Of a stretch of DNA of 38,257 nucleotides, positions 15,514 to 22,855 are shown one piece after another. The DNA comes from Streptomyces sp. XY006 (GTDB taxonomy: Bacteria > Actinomycetota > Actinomycetes > Streptomycetales > Streptomycetaceae), in assembly GCF_002237655.1 (NCBI RefSeq), contig NZ_NOKT01000048.1:1-38257 (forward strand), written 5' to 3'. The notes beneath the pieces are model-generated. The model searched no databases. It had not been told where the DNA came from and worked only from the letters and a program-made list of their open reading frames with translations. Both the position numbers and the translations under genes were made by a program. Numbering within the stretch: the first letter of the stretch is position 1; every line of letters starts with the position of its first letter.

Positions 15514-17000
15514 TTCGCCCCGTCCTTCCCGCCGTGCGTGCGCTGCCACCAGTCCCGGAACGGCTCGGCCGGCACCGCCGGCAGCTCCCGCGTCCCGCTC
15601 CACGCCTTGCCCGGGCCGGGCAGCGTACGGGGGTGGAAGCGGCGGGTCCGGGAGGCCGCGCGCTGGCCGGTGCGCAGCGCGCCCGGGTGCGTGAACGTCC
15701 ACCGCGCCGCCCGCATCGCCGCCCGCTCCGCGGCGTGCCCCTTCGCCGGCCGCAGCACCACCCGGTTTCCCTCCCGGGTGACCTCACCGCCCTGTACGAC
15801 CCGCTCCCGCAGGTGCACCAGCACCTCGGGGATGTCGATGGCGACCGGGCACACCTCGTAGCACGCCCCGCACAGCGAGGAGGCGTACGGCAGCGAGGCG
15901 TCGATCTCGCTGCCCGTACCCCGCAGTTGCGGGCTGAGGATCGCGCCGATCGGTCCCGGATAGACCGAGCCGTAGGCGTGGCCGCCGGCCCGCTCGTACA
16001 CCGGGCACACGTTCAGGCACGCCGAGCAGCGGATGCAGCGCAGGGCCTGGCGGCCGACCTCGTCGGCGAGGGTGTCGGTGCGGCCGTTGTCGAGCAGCAC
16101 CAGATGGAAGGTGCTCGGCCCGTCCCCGTCGGTCGTGCCGGTCCAGGTCGACGTGTACGGGTTCATGCGCTCGGCCGTCGAGGAGCGGGGGAGGGTCTGC
16201 AGGAACACCTCCAGGTCCTGCCAGGTCGGCACGATCTTCTCGATGCCGACGACCGAGATCAGCGTCTCGGGCAGGGTCAGGCACATCCGCCCGTTGCCCT
16301 CGGACTCCACCACCACGAGCGTGCCCGTCTCGGCGACCATGAAGTTGGCGCCGGAGATGCCGACCCTGGCCCGCAGGAACTTCTCCCGCAGGTGCAGCCG
16401 GGCCGCCTCGGCGAGTTCGGCGGGGGTGTCGGTCAGGCCCTCGGGGGCGGGGCGGCCCCACTCGCTCATCTCCCGGGCGAAGATGTCGCGGATCTCGCCC
16501 CGGTTGCGGTGGATGGCCGGCACCAGGATGTGCGAGGGGCGGTCCTTGCCCAACTGCACGATCAGCTCAGCGAGATCGGTCTCGTAGGCGCGGATGCCCG
16601 CGGCCTGAAGCGCCTCGTTCAGCCCGATCTCCTGCGTGGCCATCGACTTGACCTTGACGACCTCGGACTCGCCGGTCATCCTCACCAGCCCGGTGACGAT
16701 CTCGTTGGCCTCGGCCGCGTCCGCCGCCCAGTGCACGATGCCGCCGGCGGCGGTGACCGACTCCTCCAACTGCACGAGGTAGCGGTCGAGATGGCGCAGT
16801 GTGTGGTCCTTGATGCGCTTGCCCGCCTCGCGCAGCTCCGCCCAGTCGGACACCTCCGCCACGGCCTTCTCCCGCTTGGCGCGGATGGTGCGCGTGGCGT
16901 GCCGCAGATTGCCGCGCAGCGTCTCGTCGCCGACGGCCTCCCGCGCGGCCTCCGGGAACGCGGGGGGAAACGCGGGCATCCCGACGAATGTTCCGCTCAT
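15510..17000 (-). CDS. lutB: LutB-like iron-sulfur LUD protein
   Basis: A 496-residue subunit of the LutABC L-lactate oxidizing complex. The N-terminal LUD domain spans roughly 60-300 (VVKVKSMATQEIGLNEAL, GISGANFMVAETGTLVVVESEGN). Two 4Fe-4S motifs follow: CIRCSACLNVCP and CGACYEVCP. The C-terminal 80 residues are basic with RDWW near the end. Length matches LutB from other bacteria. ATG 17000 overlaps the lutA stop (ATGA). Confidence 0.94.
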   Translation of the reverse strand: MSGTFVGMPAFPPAFPEAAREAVGDETLRGNLRHATRTIRAKREKAVAEVSDWAELREAGKRIKDHTLRHLDRYLVQLEESVTAAGGIVHWAADAAEANEIVTGLVRMTGESEVVKVKSMATQEIGLNEALQAAGIRAYETDLAELIVQLGKDRPSHILVPAIHRNRGEIRDIFAREMSEWGRPAPEGLTDTPAELAEAARLHLREKFLRARVGISGANFMVAETGTLVVVESEGNGRMCLTLPETLISVVGIEKIVPTWQDLEVFLQTLPRSSTAERMNPYTSTWTGTTDGDGPSTFHLVLLDNGRTDTLADEVGRQALRCIRCSACLNVCPVYERAGGHAYGSVYPGPIGAILSPQLRGTGSEIDASLPYASSLCGACYEVCPVAIDIPEVLVHLRERVVQGGEVTREGNRVVLRPAKGHAAERAAMRAARWTFTHPGALRTGQRAASRTRRFHPRTLPGPGKAWSGTRELPAVPAEPFRDWWQRTHGGKDGAK

Positions 17001-17752
17001 ACGGCCGGTTCCTCCTCCGTGCTCGCCAGGATCTCCGCGATGTGCACCGGCCGCATGCCGGTCCGCAGCCGGGCCATCGTGCCGCCGATGTGCATCAGGC
17101 AGGAGTTGTCGGCCGCGCACAGCACCTCGGCGCCCGTCGACTCGGCGTTGCGCACCTTGTCCGCGCCCATGGCCGCCGAGACGTCGGAGTTCTTCAGCGC
17201 GAAGGTGCCGCCGAATCCGCAGCACTCCTCCGCGCCCGGCAGCTCCACCAGCTCCAGCCCCTTCACCGCCCGCAGCAGCCGCAGGGGCCGCTCGCCCAGG
17301 CCCAGTCCGCGCAGCCCGTGGCAGGTGGGGTGGTAGGTCACCTTGTGCGGGTAGTACGCGCCGACGTCCGTCACACCCAGCACGTCCACCAGGAACTCGG
17401 TGAGCTCGTACGTCTTCGGCACCACCGGCGCCAGCGCGGCCGCGAGCGCGCCCCCGCGCCCCTCGGCCCGGGCCCGCTCGCCCATCCGCGGATACAGCTC
17501 CCGCACCATCGCACCGCACGATCCGGAGGGCGTCACGATCGCGTCGTACCCGCCGAAGACATCGGAGAAGTGCCGGGCGAGCGGCTCGGCCTCGTGGCGG
17601 TACCCGGTGTTGTAGTGCGCCTGTCCGCAGCAGGTCTGCGCCGTCGGGAAGTCGGCCTCGACGCCCAGTCTGCTCAGCAGTTTCACCACGGCGCGCCCGG
17701 TGTCCGGATACAGCGTGTCGTTGACGCAGGTCAGGAACAGGGCGACACGCAT
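16997..17752 (-). CDS. lutA: LutA-like (Fe-S) oxidoreductase
   Basis: A 251-residue subunit with two CCG domains, each with a paired-cysteine cluster motif: TCCGQAHYN and ECCGFGGTF, plus PSGSCGAM and YHPTCH. The family binds iron-sulfur clusters and acts with LutB and LutC in L-lactate oxidation. ATG 17752 has AAGGAG 6-11 bases upstream. The 70-base gap to rhaB holds a promoter-like TACCCT and a TCATC-N-GATGA box, so lutABC may be switched separately from the rhamnose genes even though they share orientation. Confidence 0.94.
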   Translation of the reverse strand: MRVALFLTCVNDTLYPDTGRAVVKLLSRLGVEADFPTAQTCCGQAHYNTGYRHEAEPLARHFSDVFGGYDAIVTPSGSCGAMVRELYPRMGERARAEGRGGALAAALAPVVPKTYELTEFLVDVLGVTDVGAYYPHKVTYHPTCHGLRGLGLGERPLRLLRAVKGLELVELPGAEECCGFGGTFALKNSDVSAAMGADKVRNAESTGAEVLCAADNSCLMHIGGTMARLRTGMRPVHIAEILASTEEEPAV

Positions 17753-17771
17753 CGCGGCTCCTTGGGGTTGA

Positions 17772-17792
17772 TCATCGGATGAATGCAGGGTA
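17772..17792 (-). promoter_or_regulatory. lutA promoter with TCATC-N-GATGA operator
   Basis: The odd-centred perfect inverted repeat TCATCGGATGA (17772-17782) lies 20 bases before lutA. On the minus strand a TACCCT -10-like box (17787-17792) precedes it by 4 bases, placing the repeat over the expected transcription start. From memory, TCATC-N-GATGA is the box reported for Bacillus LutR, a GntR-type lut repressor. No GntR gene is in the window. Confidence 0.6.
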
Positions 17793-17822
17793 GTCCGGGC
17801 GTACGGCCGGGGGGAGGCCCCG

Positions 17823-19271
17823 TCAGGGCCCGGCGAGCCGGTCCTGGGCGGCGCGCCACCGCCCGGTGCCGCCGCGCGGCGCGTACCGGGTGAGCGGCTG
17901 GGTGCGCCCGAGCAGTCGCCGCATCCCGGCCAGGTCACCGACCAGTCCGTGCGCCCGCGCCTGCACGAGCACGTTGCCCAGGGCGGCCGCCTCCGTCGGG
18001 CCGGCCACCACCGGCAGCCCGCAGGCGTCGGCGGTCAGCTGGCACAGCAGCGCGTTGCGCGTCCCGCCGCCCACCACATGGACGACGTCGACCGCGTGCC
18101 CGGCGAGCCACTGCGCGTCCTCGACGGCCTTGCGGTGGGCGAGGGCCAGCGAGTCGAGGATGCAGCGCGTCACCTCACCGGGGGTTTGGGGCACGGGCTG
18201 CCCGGACGCCCGGCACGCCTCCGCGATCCGCTCCGGCATGTGCCCCGGCGCGAGGAACGCCGGGTCGCCCGCGTCCACGACCGACCGCAGCGCCTCCGCC
18301 CTGGACGCCTCCAGCAGCAGCGCGCCCAGGTCCGGCTCGCCCCAGGCCCGTACGCACTCCTGGAGCAGCCACAGCCCCATGATGTTGCGCAGGTACCGGA
18401 CCGTGCCGTCCAGCCCCAGCTCGTTGGTGAAGTTGGCCGCCCTGCTCTCCTCGGTGAGCACCGGCGCGTCCAGCTCCAGGCCGGCCAGCGACCAGGTGCC
18501 GGTGCAGATGTAGGCGAACCGCTCACCCGTGGCGGGGACGGCGGCGACGGCCGACGCGGTGTCGTGCGACCCGACGGCAGTCACCGGCACGGGACCGGCC
18601 AGACCGGTCTCCTCCAGCACCTCGGCCCGCAGCATCCCCGCTGGATCACCGGGCCGCCGCAGCGGCGCGAACAGGCCGAGGTCGATCCCGAGGCGCTCCG
18701 CGACGCCGTACGCCCAGTCGCGGGTGCGCGGATCGATCAGCTGGGTGGTCGAGGCGTTGGTCAGCTCCGTGCCCTGCTCGCCGGTGAGCCAGAACGTCAG
18801 CAGGTCCGGCATCAGCAACAGCCGCTTCGCCTGGCCGAGTTGAGCCGTGGAGCGGGCCGCGGCCAGCCGGTACAGAGTGTTGAAGGGCGCGTACTGCACC
18901 CCCGTGGCGGCGTACAGCTCCGGTGCGGGCACGCTCGCCCACACCTGCTCCGCGACGCCCTCGGTCCGCGCGTCCCGGTAGTGCACGGGGTTGCCGAGCA
19001 GCGCTCCGTCCGCGTCGAGCAGCCCGTAGTCCACGGCCCAGCTGTCGATGCCGACGGAGTCGACCTGCCCGGCCGCCCGGAGCCCCTCCAGGACCCCGGC
19101 GTACAGCGCGAGCACGTCCCACCGCAGCCCCTCCGGCACCCGCACAGGGCGGTTCGGGAAGCGGTGCGCCTCGGTGAGCTCCAGGCGGTCCGGGCCGACG
19201 CGGCCGACCATGACGCGCCCGCTGGACGCGCCGAGGTCGACCGCGGCGTACGCCTGCTTGTCCCCGCTCAT
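17823..19271 (-). CDS. rhaB: L-rhamnulokinase (FGGY family)
   Basis: A 482-residue sugar kinase phosphorylating L-rhamnulose to L-rhamnulose-1-phosphate with ATP. The N-terminal phosphate motif is AAVDLGASSGRVMVG, the sugar-binding stretch is SVGIDSWAVDYGLLD, the ATP region is TGTWSLAGLEL, and the adenosine motif is VVGGGTRNALLCQLTADACGLPVVAGPTEAAALGN. The ASSGR motif and DSWAVDYGLL are characteristic of rhamnulokinases within the family. ATG 19271 overlaps the stop of the fused aldolase gene (ATGA), so the genes are co-translated. Assignment is strengthened by its isomerase and aldolase neighbours. Confidence 0.94.
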   Translation of the reverse strand: MSGDKQAYAAVDLGASSGRVMVGRVGPDRLELTEAHRFPNRPVRVPEGLRWDVLALYAGVLEGLRAAGQVDSVGIDSWAVDYGLLDADGALLGNPVHYRDARTEGVAEQVWASVPAPELYAATGVQYAPFNTLYRLAAARSTAQLGQAKRLLLMPDLLTFWLTGEQGTELTNASTTQLIDPRTRDWAYGVAERLGIDLGLFAPLRRPGDPAGMLRAEVLEETGLAGPVPVTAVGSHDTASAVAAVPATGERFAYICTGTWSLAGLELDAPVLTEESRAANFTNELGLDGTVRYLRNIMGLWLLQECVRAWGEPDLGALLLEASRAEALRSVVDAGDPAFLAPGHMPERIAEACRASGQPVPQTPGEVTRCILDSLALAHRKAVEDAQWLAGHAVDVVHVVGGGTRNALLCQLTADACGLPVVAGPTEAAALGNVLVQARAHGLVGDLAGMRRLLGRTQPLTRYAPRGGTGRWRAAQDRLAGP

Positions 19272-21307
19272 CGCAGGAAGGCGGCGGCGACGCCGGCGTC
19301 CACCGGGATGTGCAGCCCGGTCGTGTGGGTCAGATCCCCGCCGGTCAGAGCGAACACGGCGTTGGCCACGTGCTCGGGGAGCACCTCGCGCTTGAGGATG
19401 GTCCGCTGGGCGTAGAACTCGCCCAGCCTCTCCTCCTCGACCCCGTACACCGCGGCCCGCTGCGCACCCCACCCGCCGGCGAAGATCCCCGAACCGCGCA
19501 CGACGCCGTCGGGGTTGACGCCGTTGACGCGGATGCCGTGCTCGCCGAGCTCGGCGGCGAGCAGCCGCACCTGGTGGGCCTGGTCGGCCTTGGTGGCCGA
19601 GTAGGCGATGTTGTTGGGCCCGGCGAACACGGCGTTCTTTGAAGCGATGTAGACGATGTCACCGCCGAGTCCCTGGGCGATCATCACCCGGGCCGCCTCC
19701 CGTGACACGAGGAAGGATCCGCGCGCCATGATGCCGTGCTGGAGGTCCCAGTCCTTCGCGGAGGTCTCCAGCAGCGGCTTGGAGATGGAGATGCCCGCGT
19801 TGTTGACCACGAGATCGACACCGCCGAAGGCCAGCACCGCGGCCCGGAAGGCCTCGGCGATCTGCTCCTCCGACGTCACGTCGACCGTCACGGCGACGGC
19901 CTTGTCGGGCCCGCCCAGCTCCTCGGCGACGGCCTCGGCGTTCTCCGTGTTCAGGTCGGCCACGACCACGCACGCGCCCTCGGCCACGAGCCGGTGCGCG
20001 ATGGCCCTGCCGATCCCGCTGCCGGCACCGGTCACCAGCGCGATGCGCGTCGCGAGCGCCTTGGGCTTCGGCATCCGCTGGAGCTTGGCCTCCTCCAGCG
20101 CCCAGTACTCGATGCGGAACTTCTCCGACTCCTCGATCGGCGCGTACGTGGAGACGGCCTCCGCGCCGCGCATCACGTTGACGGCGTTGACGTAGAACTC
20201 GCCCGCGACCCGGGCGGTCTGCTTGTCCCTGCCGAAGGAGAACATGCCGACCCCGGGGATCAGCACGATCGCCGGGTCGGCACCGCGCATGGCGGGGGAG
20301 CCGGGCTCGGCGTGCCGCCGGTAGTAGGCGGCGTACTCCGCGCGGTACTCGGCGTGCAGTTCCCTCAGCCGGGCGACCGCCTCGTCGAGCGGGGCGGCCG
20401 GCGGCAGATCCAGCACGAGGGGGCGGACCTTGGTGCGCAGGAAGTGGTCGGGGCAGGAGGTGCCGAGCGCGGCGAGCCGCGGGTGCTCGGCGCGCGCGAG
20501 GAAGTCCAGGACCACCTCGGAGTCGTCGAAGTGCCCCACCTGGGGCCGGTCCTGCGAGGCGAGGGCGCGCACGTACGGCGCGAGGGCGGCGGCCCGCTGC
20601 CGCCGCTCACCGGCGGCCGGCGCGGCGTAGCCCTCGATCACGGGCCCGAAGGGCTCGGCCCTGCCCCGCTCGGCGAGGAATTTCTCCGCGGTCCGGATGA
20701 TGTGCAGCGAGTTCCGCTCGCACTCCTCGGAGGTGTCGCCCCAGGCGGTGATCCCGTGCCCGCCGAGGATGCAGCCGATGGCCTGCGGATTGGCCTTCCG
20801 CACGGCGGCGATGTCCAGCCCGAGCTGGAACCCGGGCCGCCGCCACGGCACCCACACGACCGTGTCGCCGAAGCACTCGGCGGTCAGCTTCTCCCCGTCG
20901 GCCGCGCAGGCGAGCGCGATCCCGGAGTCCGGGTGCAGATGATCGACGTGCGCCGCCTCGACCAGCCCGTGCATCGCGGTGTCGATGGACGGGGCGGCGC
21001 CGCCCTTGCCGTGCAGGCAGTAGTCGAACGCGGCGACCATCTCGTCCTCGCGCTCGACCCCGGGGTACACGTCGACGAGCGCCCGCATCCGGTCCAGCCG
21101 CAGCACGGCCAGTCCCGCCTCGGTCAGCGTCCCGAGATCCCCGCCGGACCCCTTGACCCACATCAGCTCGACGTCCCCGCCGGTGACGGGATCCGCCCCG
21201 ACGCCCTTGGCGGAGGCGTTGCCTCCCGCGTAGTTGGTGTTCCGGGGATCGCCCCCGAGCCGGTGCGACCGCCCGAGCAGAGCGTCAGCTTCGGGATGAA
21301 CAGCCAT
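19268..21307 (-). CDS. rhaEW: Bifunctional rhamnulose-1-phosphate aldolase / lactaldehyde dehydrogenase
   Basis: A 679-residue fusion. Residues 1 to about 405 are a class II aldolase/adducin domain, with metal-binding histidines in HVDHLHPDS and GGHGITAW. It splits L-rhamnulose-1-phosphate into dihydroxyacetone phosphate and L-lactaldehyde. From residue 425 an SDR domain starts with VTGAGSGIG, then NNAGIS, IASKNA and YSATK. In characterised relatives (Bacillus YuxG/RhaEW) it oxidises L-lactaldehyde to L-lactate with NAD. The product is the substrate of the lutABC genes two positions downstream. ATG 21307 has AAAAGGAA upstream. A hairpin occupies the 104-base gap to rhaI. Confidence 0.94.
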   Translation of the reverse strand: MAVHPEADALLGRSHRLGGDPRNTNYAGGNASAKGVGADPVTGGDVELMWVKGSGGDLGTLTEAGLAVLRLDRMRALVDVYPGVEREDEMVAAFDYCLHGKGGAAPSIDTAMHGLVEAAHVDHLHPDSGIALACAADGEKLTAECFGDTVVWVPWRRPGFQLGLDIAAVRKANPQAIGCILGGHGITAWGDTSEECERNSLHIIRTAEKFLAERGRAEPFGPVIEGYAAPAAGERRQRAAALAPYVRALASQDRPQVGHFDDSEVVLDFLARAEHPRLAALGTSCPDHFLRTKVRPLVLDLPPAAPLDEAVARLRELHAEYRAEYAAYYRRHAEPGSPAMRGADPAIVLIPGVGMFSFGRDKQTARVAGEFYVNAVNVMRGAEAVSTYAPIEESEKFRIEYWALEEAKLQRMPKPKALATRIALVTGAGSGIGRAIAHRLVAEGACVVVADLNTENAEAVAEELGGPDKAVAVTVDVTSEEQIAEAFRAAVLAFGGVDLVVNNAGISISKPLLETSAKDWDLQHGIMARGSFLVSREAARVMIAQGLGGDIVYIASKNAVFAGPNNIAYSATKADQAHQVRLLAAELGEHGIRVNGVNPDGVVRGSGIFAGGWGAQRAAVYGVEEERLGEFYAQRTILKREVLPEHVANAVFALTGGDLTHTTGLHIPVDAGVAAAFLR

Positions 21308-21354
21308 GCCAGTTCCTTTTCGACGGAGAGTGTTTGTCTCAGGGGCGTGGAGAA

Positions 21355-21383
21355 CTGCGCGACCGGCCACAACCGGTCCGCAG
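21355..21383 (-). other. Stem-loop between rhaI and rhaEW
   Basis: CTGCG (21355-21359) and GACCGG (21361-21366) pair with CCGGTC (21373-21378) and CGCAG (21379-21383); one C is bulged and the loop has 6 bases. It lies inside the operon, 28 bases after the rhaI stop, and could be a processing, stability or attenuation element. Confidence 0.55.
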
Positions 21384-21411
21384 CCCGCAGCGGACAGAAC
21401 CCGGCAGACGC

Positions 21412-22572
21412 TCACGCTCCCCAGCCGGCCTGCTGCCCGCCCACCCGCTCGGCGACGATCCGCTCGGCCCACCCGCACCGCCGGTACGCGGCAAGAGGCT
21501 CGGGATCCAGCCCCATCTCCTCCCGCACCTCCCGCAGCAACGGCCGCACATCCGTGTTGTACGCGTCCATCAGCACCGCGTTCGCCTCCAGCACGTCCCC
21601 CGCCCGCTGCGCCGCCGCCAGCGCCTCCCCGTCGACCAGCAGCGCCTTCGCCGTGGCCTCCTGCACGTTCATCACCGACCGGATGATCGCCGGGATCTTC
21701 GCCTCGATGTTGTGGCACTGGTCGAGCATGAACGCGACCTCGGACGAGAACCCCCCGCCCCGCACCACCTCGTACATGATCCGGAACAGCTGGAACGGAT
21801 CCGCGGCCCCGACCATGAGGTCGTCGTCCGCGTAGAAACGCGAGTTGAAGTCGAACCCGCCGAGCTTGCCCTCCCGCAGCAGCGTCGCCACGATGAACTC
21901 GATGTTGGTCCCCGGCGCGTGATGCCCCGTGTCGACCACGACCTGCGCCTTCGGCCCGAGCTTCAGGCAGTGCGCGTAGGCGGTGCCCCAGTCCGGGACG
22001 TCCGTCGTGTAGAAGGCGGGTTCGAAGAACTTGTACTCCAGCAGCATCCGCTGCCCGTCGCCGAGCCGTGCGCAGACCTCGGCCAGCCCCTCGGCCAGCC
22101 GGTCCTGCCGGCTGCGGATGTCGTCCTGCCCGGGATAGTTCGTCCCGTCGGCGAACCACAGCTTCAGATCCGTCGACCCGGTCGCGTCCATGATGTCGAC
22201 GCACTCCAGCAGATGGTCCACCGCCTTGCGCCGCACCGCCGCGTCCGGGTGGCAGATGCTGCCGAGCTTGTAGTCGTCGTCCTGGAAGGTGTTGGAGTTG
22301 ATCGCCCCGAGCCGCACCCCGCGGTCCTCGGCGTGCTTGGCCAGCGCCGCGTAGTCGTCGACCCGGTCCCACGGGATGTGCAGCGCGACCGTCGGGGCGA
22401 CCCCCGTGAACTCGTGCACCTTCGCCGCGTCGTCCAGCTTCTCCTGCGGCGTACGCGGAACGCCCGCCTGCGCGAAGACCTTGAACCGCGTGCCGGAGTT
22501 CCCGTACGCCCACGACGGCGTCTCGACGGCCTGTGTCTTGAGTGCGGCCTTCACCGCGGCGAGCTCGGTCAC
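21412..22572 (-). CDS. rhaI: L-rhamnose isomerase (RhaI type)
   Basis: A 386-residue TIM-barrel sugar isomerase converting L-rhamnose to L-rhamnulose. Metal-site stretches characteristic of the Pseudomonas stutzeri-type enzyme are visible: LLEYKFFEPAFYTTDVPDWGTAY, VVVDTGHHAPGTNIE and FDFNSRFYADDDLMVGAADP. It is not the RhaA-type isomerase of enteric bacteria. GTG 22572 is the preferred start, with AGGAG 8 bases upstream; an in-frame start 66 bases further up would run into the operator. It is the first gene of the minus arm, transcribed from a near-consensus promoter in the divergent region. Confidence 0.94.
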   Translation of the reverse strand: MTELAAVKAALKTQAVETPSWAYGNSGTRFKVFAQAGVPRTPQEKLDDAAKVHEFTGVAPTVALHIPWDRVDDYAALAKHAEDRGVRLGAINSNTFQDDDYKLGSICHPDAAVRRKAVDHLLECVDIMDATGSTDLKLWFADGTNYPGQDDIRSRQDRLAEGLAEVCARLGDGQRMLLEYKFFEPAFYTTDVPDWGTAYAHCLKLGPKAQVVVDTGHHAPGTNIEFIVATLLREGKLGGFDFNSRFYADDDLMVGAADPFQLFRIMYEVVRGGGFSSEVAFMLDQCHNIEAKIPAIIRSVMNVQEATAKALLVDGEALAAAQRAGDVLEANAVLMDAYNTDVRPLLREVREEMGLDPEPLAAYRRCGWAERIVAERVGGQQAGWGA

Positions 22573-22625
22573 GTCAGAACTCCTGAGACATCGGGTCGCG
22601 ACGGCCACGCGTGACGACCACTGAA

Positions 22626-22673
22626 TGAAACGATTCAAGACGTGAAGCTATGGGCCCCCCGAAGGGGTGTCAA
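22626..22673 (-). promoter_or_regulatory. rhaI promoter with LacI-like operator
   Basis: On the minus strand TTGACA (22668-22673) and TAGCTT (22645-22650) are spaced by exactly 17 bp, an unusually good housekeeping-type promoter for this GC content. The start of transcription should lie near 22638. The next 12 bases are TGAAACGATTCA (22626-22637), a LacI-type operator with five of six base pairs symmetric and a central CG. A repressor here would block initiation. Confidence 0.7.
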
Positions 22674-22682
22674 CCCCTTCGG
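22659..22682. promoter_or_regulatory. 24-bp perfect dyad centred on the rhaI -35
   Basis: Arms CCGAAGGGGT and ACCCCTTCGG flank the centre GTCA. The dyad straddles the rhaI -35 (22668-22673) and lies upstream of both divergent transcription starts, so it should act as DNA rather than as an RNA hairpin. The binding protein is unknown. Confidence 0.55.
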
Positions 22683-22719
22683 TCGAGACGGTTTCCCGTG
22701 ACCGGTGCGTGACACTTCG

Positions 22720-22731
22720 AGTTTCGAAACT
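22720..22731. promoter_or_regulatory. AGTTTCGAAACT palindrome in the divergent region
   Basis: A perfect 12-bp palindrome roughly midway between the two promoters, about 58 bases upstream of the plus-strand start site predicted here. A candidate activator or second repressor site. Confidence 0.45.
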
Positions 22732-22747
22732 TATCGACCGGGACCCA

Positions 22748-22803
22748 TTGACGTGACATGCGTCGCCCGCCTAACGTCCCGGCAATCAAGTTGAAACCTT
22801 TCA
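22748..22803 (+). promoter_or_regulatory. Rhamnose transport operon promoter with LacI-like operator
   Basis: TTGACG (22748-22753) and TAACGT (22772-22777) are spaced by 18 bp. TGAAACCTTTCA (22792-22803) follows just past the expected transcription start. It matches the site before rhaI (TTGAA-W-C-S-TTTCA in matching orientation), as expected of one repressor controlling both arms. Confidence 0.65.
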
Positions 22804-22812
22804 CGACGCCTG

Positions 22813-22842
22813 CGACGCCGGGAGGCGGTTCCGCCGGCGTCG
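22813..22842 (+). other. Leader hairpin before the rhamnose ABC ATPase gene
   Basis: CGACGCCGG (22813-22821) pairs with CCGGCGTCG (22834-22842); the loop contains a competing GGCGG/CCGCC. It sits a few bases before the GAGGAG ribosome site and could influence translation or mRNA stability. Confidence 0.4.
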
Positions 22843-22855
22843 TCGAGGAGCCCCC

